Shown here: positions 48,280 through 58,900 of the stretch, in pieces
Layout: each line of letters opens with the position of its first letter
Position numbering within the stretch: position 1 is the first letter of the stretch
NCBI GenBank assembly: GCA_037349105.1
Contig: JAYJMM010000092.1
Location: 186,001 to 250,000 of the forward strand
DNA: 64,000 nucleotides
Direction of reading: 5' to 3'
Source of the DNA: Limnomonas spitsbergensis
Lineage: Eukaryota; Chlorophyta; Chlorophyceae; Chlamydomonadales
Notes under the pieces: model-generated
What the model was told of the DNA's origin: nothing
Database searches by the model: none
The model's input: the letters and a program-made list of their open reading frames with translations, nothing else
Translations under genes and position numbers: made by a program

Positions 48280-49520
48280 ATGCATCCCCTGTTGGCGCCC
48301 CTCCTGCAACCGCACCCCCCGTTGGCCTGTAGCCGCACCTTTTTGACCTACAGCCGCACCCTCTGTTGGCATGCGGCCGCCCCCCCTGTCGGTGCCTCCC
48401 CTGCAACTGCACCCCCCGCTGGCCTGTAGCCGCACTTATTGGCCTGTGGCCGCACTCTCTGTTGGCATGCGGCTGACCCCCTGTCGGTGCCTCCCCTGCA
48501 ACTGCACCCCCCGCTGGCCTGTAGCCGCACTTATTGGCCTGTGGCCGCACTCTCTGTTGGCATGCGGCTGACCCCCTGTCGGTGCCTCCCCTGCAACCGC
48601 ACCCCCTGTTGGCCTGTAGCCGCACCTATTGGCCTGTGGCCGCACCCTCTGTTGGCATGCGGCCGCCCCCCCTGTTGGTGCCTCCCCTGCAACCGCACCC
48701 CCCGTTGGCCTGAAGCCGCACTTATTGGCCTGTGGCCGCACTCTCTGTTGGCATGCGGCTGACCCCCTGTCGGTGCCTCCCCTGCAACCGCACCCCCTGT
48801 TGGCCTGTAGCCGCACCTATTGGCCTGTGGCCGCACCCTCTGTTGGCATGCGGCCGCCCCCCCTGTCGGTGCCTCCCCTGCAACTGCACCCCCCGCTGGC
48901 CTGTAGCCGCACTTATTGGCCTGTGGCCGCACCCTCTGTTGGCATGCGGCTGACCCCCTGTCGGTGCCTCCCCTGCAACTGCACCCCCCGCTGGCCTGTA
49001 GCCGCACTTATTGGCCTGTGGCCGCACCCTCTGTTGGCATGCGGCCGCCCCCCCTGTCGGTGCCTCCCCTGCAACTGCACCCCCCGCTGGCCTGTAGCCG
49101 CACTTATTGGCCTGTGGCCGCACTCTCTGTTGGCATGCGGCCGCCCCCCCTGTCGGTGCCTCCCCTGCAACCGCACCCCCTGTTGGCCTGTAGCCGCACT
49201 TATTGGCCTGTGGCCGCACCCTCTGTTGGCATGCGGCCGCCCCCCCTGTCGGTGCCTCCCCTGCAACTGCACCCCCCGCTGGCCTGTAGCCGCACTTATT
49301 GGCCTGTGGCCGCACTCTCTGTTGGCATGCGGCTGACCCCCTGTCGGTGCCTCCCCTGCAACCGCACCCCCTGTTGGCCTGTAGCCGCACCTATTGGCCT
49401 GTGGCCGCACCCTCTGTTGGCATGCGGCCGCCCCCCCTGTTGGTGCCTCCCCTGCAACCGCACCCCCCGTTGGCCTGAAGCCGCACTCCATGTTGGCCTG
49501 TCGCCTCAACCTCTCTGCAC
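48280..49520. repeat. 95-96 bp satellite, about 13 copies
   Basis: The unit marker TTGGCATGCGGC begins at 48,366, 48,462, 48,557, 48,652 and so on to 49,416, every 95-96 bp. Each unit is itself made of three related pieces, GTTGGCATGCGGCCGC, CTGGCCTGTAGCCGCAC and TTATTGGCCTGTGGCCGCAC. Copies differ mainly at CTGACC/CCGCCC and CCCGCTGG/CCTGTTGG positions, in patterns that repeat over two or three units. It is open in several frames on both strands, which is a repeat artefact. Confidence 0.95.
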
Positions 49521-49941
49521 AAATGTCCCCCCTACCCCCTCAAGAAATAGTGTGGGTACAACCCTGAACATGAATGATAGCGGATACATCCTAGTGGGAG
49601 AACCTCAGTGCTCTTTACCCGGGAAGCCGCTCTTGCTTGGATTCCACAAAGTGTGAGCCTAGCCGCCCAACCCCTAAAACCTGAGGGGCATACACGATTA
49701 AGACCTGCCACTGACGCTGCGCAGAGTAACCCCAGCCACACATTCTCACACTTTCCCCCACTTCCTTGTCTCCCAGGTAAGATCAGCCACAGGGGGACAC
49801 CTCCCAGCCCTGCAGTCCCCTCTTCCTCCAACAACATCCAAGCACACTCGTCCTCCCACCCTCCTACCTCACCAGCCCACACGTCCTCCCACCCACATCA
49901 GAGCCCCACACACGAGGGCACCGCGTACTGCGTCCTGCAGC

Positions 49942-52900
49942 ATGTCCGACTCGGACGCAACCTTATCCACGGCTCCGCTCCCCCCAGCAGCGACCGAGGC
50001 ACAGGCAGCGCCTGCTGCCGCCATGTCGTCCGCTAGATCCTCCGCCGCATCTACAACGGCCCCCGCAGGATTGCCCCGCGGCAGCACACCCTCCTCTGCA
50101 ACGCCCCCGGCAGCACCAGCCTCAGCCTCTTCCCGAGCCGCCACCCCGCCTGCAGCACCGCCCTCCCCACCCGCACCCGCCTCCCCGATCGCCGCCGTCA
50201 TCCCTCCCTCGGCTGCAGCAGCTACCCCGACGGCTTCCAGAGCCGCCACCCCGCCTGCAGCGGCGCCCTCCCCGCCTGCGTCAACCGCACCGACCGCCGC
50301 TCCAGCGGGACACAGCCCCCGCGCCCAATCAGCATCTCAGCAGAAATTCGAGCAGGAGCTGCTCGAGCAGCAGCAGCAGCAGCAGCAGGCCGCCGCTGGG
50401 GTGGAGAGCGATGTGATCGGTCATCTACCCAGCTATGCCATGCCCAACATCAGCAGCATGCTGCCTTCGTACAGAAACTCGGAGCAGGTTAGTTACCCCT
50501 GGTTACCGGTATGTTTAGGGTCACCGCCTCCACCTGCTCCTCGCTCCCTGACCTACCCGTGCAGGCCAGACAATACCAACCTTGGCTTGGGCTCCAACCC
50601 ACACTGCTCCTGAACCTGTTTGCTCCGCAAAGGGGCGTGTGTCGGTCGTGTCCTATCGCTTTGTCATCACCACATCTCTCCCAACGCCTGTCATGCCATT
50701 TGCCTAGGACCCACTACTCGGTTACAAATAACTGGGTTATTCAGTCATAGTGATAAAAGCAGTTTGCCCTTAAATATAGTAAACGTTTACTTGGATGCGG
50801 TAGAAATAACATTTAGATCCATCAAAACGTGTTTCATAGACTCATAATTGTCTTGCAAAGGGCCTAGCAGCGCAATCTGGAATGGCTGGTCGGTCCGTGG
50901 GGCATCAAATTCATGAACGGGGGGGAAGGGATAATGCAATAATAATCTCTTGCCTCACAATGACCTGGCAAGCCTCGCTCCATTGGCGATTCCATCTCCC
51001 CAGCTTGTAAGAATGGCTTGGCCTGAGAGGTGACGTGCATTTTTTTTAAATGGTATAGGTTTGCGGTCACCGTGAGTTCCTCCCTCTCCCCCAAATCGTC
51101 AAAACCTCCCTCACCCAAAAACGTCAAGGACTACCATGAACCTTGATTGATTTAGTGTGACAAAAAGCCAAAAAGGGCAGAGGGGACTAACATTCGCAGG
51201 AATTCTTACATGCATTCCTGCATGCATTCTTTCAGGCATTCTTGCAGGCATTCTTGATTCCCCCCAATGCAGTTGCCCATAAGTGTCATGTCAATGACCT
51301 AAATTCCATCCCACACTACAATACAACTGTACGCAAATGACTAAATTCATTCTCCTTGGCGTCGCAGGAGTTCATCTTCCGTACTTTCAACGTTGGGAAT
51401 TATGACCTGCTGAAGAACCTCCCGGATACCTTCAAGGAGCAGCAGGTGAAGCCCATTGACGATAATAAGATGCTTCAGCCACAGTTCAGCTACATGTCAG
51501 CTACATCGTAGCTTACAGCTATGGGGGCCTGGTCACTGCCAGCCCTGCTGCTGGTTTACTTCCAAGATTTCAGCTACAAACAGGCATACAGCCGGCAGGA
51601 CTTGGTGCAGCCAGCCCTGCTGCTTGGACAGTGGGTGGAGGCCGGTCCAGGTTTGTTCCCAGTGGTTGCTGCCCAGCGGCATGCAAGTAGTGGTGCAGGT
51701 GTATATAACTTAAATGCTGGTGTAGTGTGGTGTGCACAAACTGCCCGCCTGTGCCCAACCTGTCAGTGATGTGCAGCTTGACGAGCTCTGCTGGTGGCAG
51801 CTGTGTGAAATGCCCTCATTGTGCTAGCCTTTACCCTTGACCCTAAAACCTGCGTGATAAGGCCTTTCGAAATGCCCTGACGGACGCGTCTTGGTGCTTC
51901 TTCATGTCCACCCTTGGCCATCAGCTCATGCGCATTAACTCAGACATGGATCAATCTTGATCCCAGGCAACCGCTAACCCTCAACCCTCAACCCGAAATC
52001 CAGACAACCCTGAACCCTGAACCCTGCAGGTCACAGCCCTTAGCAATTCCCTGATGGACGTGAATTGGTGCTAGCTCATGCCTGCCCTTGGCCGCATCAA
52101 TGTAGACAACCCTTAGCTCTCAATCCATGCCAAGGCCATCAGCAATGCAATGCCCATATGGACGTACCTTAGTGCCAGCTCATCCCTGCCCTTGGCTGCA
52201 TCAATGTAGACAACCCTTAGCCCTCAATCCATGCCAAGGCCATCAGCAATGCAATGCCCATATGTACGTACCTTAGTGCTAGCTCATGCCTGCCCTTGGC
52301 TGCATCAATCTAGACAACCCTAAGCCCTCAATACATGCCAAGGCCATCAGCAATGCAATGCCCATATGGACGTACCTTAGTGCCAGCTCATCCCTGCCCT
52401 TGGCTGCATCAATGTAGACAACCCTTAGCCCTCAATCCATGCCAAGGCCATCAGCAATGCAATGCCCATATGGACGTACCTTAGTGCTAGCTCATGCCCG
52501 CCCTTGGCCGCATCAATCTAGACAACCCTTAGCCCTCAATACATGCCAAGGCCATCAGCAATGCAATGCCCATATGGACGTACCTTAGTGCCAGCTCATC
52601 CCTGCCCTTGGCTGCATCAATGTAGACAACCCTTAGCCCTCAATCCATGCCAAGGCCATCAGCAATGCAATGCCCATATGTACGTACCTTAGTGCTAGCT
52701 CATGCCTGCCCTTGGCCGCATCAATCTAGACAACCCTAAGCCCTCAATACATGCCAAGGCCATCAGCAATGCAATGCCCATATGGACGCAACTTGGTGCT
52801 TGCTCATGCCTGCCCTTGGCCGCATCAATCTAGACAACCCTTAGCCCTCAATCCATGCCAAGGCCATCAGCAATGCAATGCCCATATGGACGTAACTTGG

Positions 52901-55900
52901 TGCTTGCTCATGCCTGCCCTTGGCCGCATCAATGTAGACAACCCTAAGCCCTCAATACATGCCAAGGCCATCAGCAATGCAATGCCCATATGTACGTACC
53001 TTAGTGCTAGCTCATGCCTGCCCTTGGCTGCATCAATGTAGACAACCCTTAGCCCTCAATCCATGCCAAGGCCATCAGCAATGCAATGCCCATATGGACG
53101 TACCTTGGTGCTTGCTCATGCCTGCCCTTGGCCGCATCAATCTAGACAACCCTTAGCCCTCAATCCATGCCAAGGCCATCAGCAATGCAATGCCCATATG
53201 GACGTAACTTGGTGCTTGCTCATGCCTGCCCTTGGCCGCATCAATGTAGACAACCCTAAGCCCTCAATCCATGCCAAGGCCATCAGCAATGCAATGCCCA
53301 TATGAACGTACCTTAGTGCTAGCTCATGCCTGCCCTTGGCTGCATCAATGTAGACAACCCTTAGCCCTCAATCCATGCCAAGGCCATCAGCAATGCAATG
53401 CCCATATGGACGTACCTTAGTGCTAGCTCATGCCCGCCCTTGGCCGCATCAATCTAGACAACCCTTAGCCCTCAATACATGCCAAGGCCATCAGCAATGC
53501 AATGCCCATATGGACGTACCTTAGTGCTAGCTCATGCCTGCCCTTGGCCGCATCAATGTAGACAACCCTAAGCCCTCAATACATGCCAAGGCCATCAGCA
53601 ATGCAATGCCCATATGGACGTACCTTAGTGCTAGCTCATGCCTGCCCTTGGCCGCATCAATCTAGACAACCCTTAGCCCTCAATACATGCCAAGGCCATC
53701 AGCAATGCAATGCCCATATGGACGTAACATGGTGCTATCTCCTGCCCGCTCATGGCCAGCCGCACATCCGCATGATCCCCCCAAATGTTAACCCTGTACC
53801 CTACCCCTCCATCCTGAAGACCCCCATCCCTAAACCCTACCCCCCTATCCCTAAAGCCTAAAACCTCCACCGTTAACCCTGCAGGTCACTGCCATGCGCA
53901 ATGCCCGCATGGACGCGACGCGACGCTTCTTGATGCCTGCTCTCGGCCAGCCCCTCATCCGCATCAACCCGGACAACCATCAGGGCCTCTTTTCCACCTT
54001 TGAGTTCATGCCGTCGCGCTTCAGCCTCGCGGACGAGCTGGCATCGAAAATGCGGGTCGAAAGCGAAGCAAAGCGGATGGCGGTAAGTTGGCTGCCTGCC
54101 GAGGGTTTGGGGTTTAAGGCTGCCTGGACCAAGCCTTGGCCGGCCCACAGCCGGTGACCCAAGCAGCAGATCTTCCTGCACCAGCCCCTCGTTTCTGCCC
54201 GCCGTATCGTAGCTGGGTTGTAGCTAAAGCATTTTGAAATAAAGTGTCAAGAACTTGGGTGGTCTAGGCTGAACATATGAAAATCTAGTCCCTCCCTGTT
54301 TGCCATGCAAAACAACCTCTTTGCCAGTCCCAGTAGAGGGTTTTGCGTGTGAGCATGAATCTTACGCACAGATTGGCAACAAAGAGTTAATTCAAACCCT
54401 TTCACGAAACAAAATCTCGTCGTTTGGAATATGAAACCTGCGCGCAGATTGGTGGCAAGGAGTTCATACCTACCCACACCATCCCGCTTCCCAAGCAAGC
54501 AGAGTACGGGGGCGCGCCCTACCCACACATGGCAGGCCCGCAGGACAACCTGGAGGAAGTGCGGTTGGCCCAGGCCTGGACCAAGAAAGGAGGTGAGCGG
54601 CCCGGTCGGCAAGGGAAGCACGCGTATAAGCTTTCCAGCTGCCCGCCTTGAATTTACATTTTTTTCAACCTCCTCAAATTCCTCTTATTCCCCAAAATCC
54701 CCCAATTCCTTCCTAATTCCTTAACTTTTACTTAAAATCCTCAACTTCTCCCAACAACCCCAAATTTCTCCATCTCCCAATTTTCTCTCAAGGTCCCAAC
54801 ATCCTCCCAACCTCCTCCCCATGCTCTACTTCCTCCAAATTTCCAACATTTTCCAAATTCGCGTAATTCCTCATTTATATCAAAGGGCTGGCCCTTGGGC
54901 CCGCCTCCCGAGTTTCCTGTATCCTGTTGCATCGTTTCTTTGTATCGGTAATTCAGAGGTTTGGATTTGGCTTAGCACCCCAGCAGGGTGGAACTGCAAG
55001 CTGTATTGCAAGCGTAGGGGGGGAAAGAGAGCAGGGAATGTGCCAAAGAGGGAGACTTTGCTCTGACCATTGCAAGGGCACGGCTGTTGCGCAAATCGGC
55101 TTGCCGCTCTCTCATGCAACGTCAAAACATATTAGGCAGATGAGGTGCTGAAAAGTACGCCAGACACCATCAGTTCTCTGCCACTGTTAGGTAGATTGTC
55201 CTCTTTATTTTGTCCTTTCCTGCCTCTCTGAACGGGACAGTCGGGCGTCCGCACAGCCCTTTTGAGCAAAGCTTTAGGGGTGTAACGTCATTGGCTTGCA
55301 TACTCCTTGCTTTATTTGCTGCATCTCTCCCAAAGCTGGACATGCATACTTCCATGCTTGTTCTTCTGCTCAAAGCCACGCATATCTGCTGTTGCGTTCA
55401 TTGTGCATGACCATCATGTGTCACAATTATGTCGCGGGTCAGCATTTGCCTTTCTGCCTTGCCAATACGAGCCGGTACTCCTATCTTCTCCTGACTCATG
55501 CCATGTTGCATGTGCCAAGCATCTTGAATTCATTGGACCATGCTTGATGCTCACACGATGCTTGACATGTGCGGTGTGCTGTTCTGGTGCCGGCTTCCAT
55601 AGGTTTGTATATGACTGCATGCTGGTAGCTTATTAGACTCCCTGTGCATGCCAGCCGCTCCCTCCATTCTGCATGCTTTTGGCCCCGCTCCATGATTGAC
55701 ACGCGCGGACTGTCCTTCGAAGTTCAAACTCTAGGTTGGTCCCACGCAGTATGCAACGACAGGTAAGTCTGGGTGTCACCCCGCTTTGCAATTTTGCTGC
55801 GTCATGTACTTTTGACATCGTAGGCCTGTCATGCCGTGTCCGCCCATCTTTATCTTAGTCTGTGTGCCAGGCCCGGCTGCTTGGAAAAGTCGGTCGCTCA

Positions 55901-58900
55901 AGTCATTGTGCCCCATTCTGCTTGCTTGTGCCCCATTCTGAACGCTGCAGTTGCTCCGCCTATTCTGCATGCTTGTTTTCTGTCTCACCCGACTTATCCA
56001 GAGATACATTCTCTGGTGTCCTCCGATCAACTTGTGTCTGCCCCTTTGTTACAGAGGACATCATGCTGGGATTTAAATTAAAGCAGAACAGAGCCTTATA
56101 TGGTTTAGAGTGTTTTGGTTTTTTAATCTGAGGGCCGAGGCGGGCCACAAAGAGCTATAACCCCATTCCTGCTCCCACACCCTGTCCCCGTCTTAACCCT
56201 TGACCAAGCTGGACTGCTGTTGCCGCTCTTTTTTTGCAGAGGACATCATGCTGGAATTAAGATGACCCAGAACCTAAACCCCCAATCCCCCCCCACCCCC
56301 CCTCCTGTTTCTTGAACAAACTAGACTGCTGTGTCTGCTCCTTCCTTGTAGATGGCATCTATATAACAATGAGGGGAGTTGTCTCCCCGGTTCATGCAGG
56401 AACTACGATCAACACAGAACCTGACCTCGTAATCCTGCCCCCACGCCTCCCCCCTTCTGCCACTCGATCAACCTGGATTCTTGTTGTGGCTCCTTTCTTG
56501 CGGATGGCATCATGCAATCATGAATCTAGCTTGACACGCACCTCAAACCCCAAATCTCCCCCCTCCCACCCTCCTGCCACTCGATCAGCCTGGACTTATA
56601 TTGTTGTTGCTTTGTTGCAAATGATATCATGCTGAATTTGAGCTCAACAAGCGACTCAAACCCTTATTCCTGACCCCCCCCCCCCTTTCTGCCACCTCAA
56701 CACACACTCCCAATTCCTGCCATCACCCCCCCCCCCCTCTGCCACTCAACCAACCTAGATTGCTGTGTCGATTCCTTTATTACAGAGGACATTATGCCAG
56801 GACTGCCGTGGGTCCCCTCCTCCGGCGCGGATTTCCGAATCGGCGAGCGACCGACAAGGCAGGTGGCATGGGACATGATGCGAGATATTGGGAAGTGGAT
56901 CGAGAAGGTGAGAGGGGGGGGGGGCATTGGTGTTGAGGGATCTGATCAGTAAAAGGGGGGCACGTGTGTGCTATGAAAGGAAATGGTAATTGTGCTTATT
57001 GTAAAACTGGTAGTGACACAAGACGTGGTTTCGGATTTGATGCGCGACCCTGGGAAGTGGATAGAGAGGGTAAGATCTCCGAGCCGGGAGAAACGCCAGC
57101 ATAAGGAAGTAGATGGAGAAAGTGAGAGATTGGAGACAGGATCATAACTTTGAACAGCTCACACAGTTGCATAGGTTCCTCTGTCTGCCATTCTGCCATG
57201 CCTCCGGCTTGATTGCGTTGCTTAAATGCTCTCTGCGTTGCCAGAGATGTGTCTGCATGTTTAGCCCCAAATCTGCATGTACTGCCTGAGATCTGCAAGT
57301 ATTGCCTGAGATCTGCATGTACTGCCTGAGATCGGTCTCCATGTCTTGCTTGCTATCTGCTTGTATTGCCTGAGCTCCACATGTACCGCTTGAGATAAGT
57401 CTAAATGTACTGCCAATATTTGCTACTCTTTCCGTTTGCAGCATTGCTCTTCCAAGTTTTCACTTTTGACCATCTCTCCCTGAATCAGATCCCTAAAGAA
57501 AATGCCCCCCACCCACCCACCCGTGCACAGGACTGGGAGGGCACAGACGTGACGCTGTTCGAAAACGACCAGGACTGCTGGGTGGTGCGCATCACGCTCC
57601 CCGGTGTGGTTCCAACCGCCGCACCCACGTCTGCCGCAGCAGGGAATGAAGGCGACGGCGGCTCCGCTGGCGGCCTCGATGCCTCCGGCCCACAGGCTGA
57701 GAACTCTGGGCTGGTTGCGTACATGAACGTGTTTATGAGGTGCAACCCTATGGTCCTGGAGTACAAGCTGAACAGGGTGCGTGTGTGGTTGACAGGGAAG
57801 GGGGCGATTGGGGGGAGCCTGAAGACCGTAGGTGCTGATGTATTTTGTGACGTACTTGCGGATGTACAGGTACTAGAATACTGGACCACTGCACCGGGTG
57901 ATGTTTCTGTGTACTTGCGGATCTACTTAAGGATGTACTTGCTACAGGTTCTAGAATACTGGGCCACTGTGCCGGGCGATGGCTCGATGTGCTTGCTGAT
58001 GTAGTTTGTGATGTACTTGCTGATGTACAGGTACTAGAATACTGGGCCACTGCGCCGGGTGACGGCTCGATGTACTTTGTGATGCGGCCTCCGTGGATCC
58101 GACCGGACCGGATCACCACCTACTACACAATGCACCCCGAGGTGGGATGGGAGATGAGGAGCCATAGAAGGGTGTGCGGCGTATCTCTCAAGGGCCACTT
58201 AATTCCAGTGATGCAGGGAGGGGTTTGCATGTGGTAGAGATGGGGGGGGGGGGCGTTTTCGATGCGGTAGTCAGCATAATTCTGGACTAATTATTTAAAG
58301 GTTGGTGAGACAGGGTCAAGGATGCACCCGGAATATTTTTCGGGAAGGGCCAGGCAAAGCAAACCTGGGTTGCAAAAAGGCAGGGAGTGAAGTACGAAAC
58401 CATCTCCCTGGCAGCAGCTCCAGGGATGTAGCTGAATTGTAGAGGAGATACACAAAACGCATCCTGCACCCCCTGTCAGACATTGGACCGGAGGACATCG
58501 ACGGCCGCAGGCTGGGATGCAGTAGAATTGTAGCTGAAGGGAGTTACAAATAACACTTCCTGACCCCTGGCAGGATATGGACTGGACAGCAACCGTGGCC
58601 GCAGGCTGGGATGTAGCTGAATTGTAGCTGAAGGGAGATACAAATAACACTTCCTGACCCCCTGACAGGATATGGACTGGAGAGCAAGTGTGGCCGCAGG
58701 CTGGGATGTAGCTGAATTGTAGCTGAAGGAAGTTGTAAACAACTCTTTATGCTACCCTAGGCAGGAGATGGATTGGAGAGCATCAACAGCCATACTCGCT
58801 CCTTCCCACTCTCCCTCCTCCCCCTCTCTTCCCCCCCTCTTACCTCTCCACCTCCCTTCTTAACCTCCGTCCCCTACCCCCACCCTCCCTCCCCACCTCC

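Noticed and set aside
48280..49520. Long Cys/Pro/Ala-rich and Arg/Gly-rich ORFs on both strands
   Set aside because: They are by-products of the 95-bp satellite, whose unit length shifts frame between copies. All frames look alike and no splice context exists.
52127..53790. CRISPR array (regular 104-bp spacing)
   Set aside because: The whole unit is repeated, with no unique spacers and no cas genes, in a eukaryotic intron.
52751..53861. ORFs beginning MPRPSAMQCPYG in the 104-bp array
   Set aside because: The array is a decayed copy of exon 3 in shifted frames. The true exon reads AMRNARMDATRRFLMPALG in another frame.
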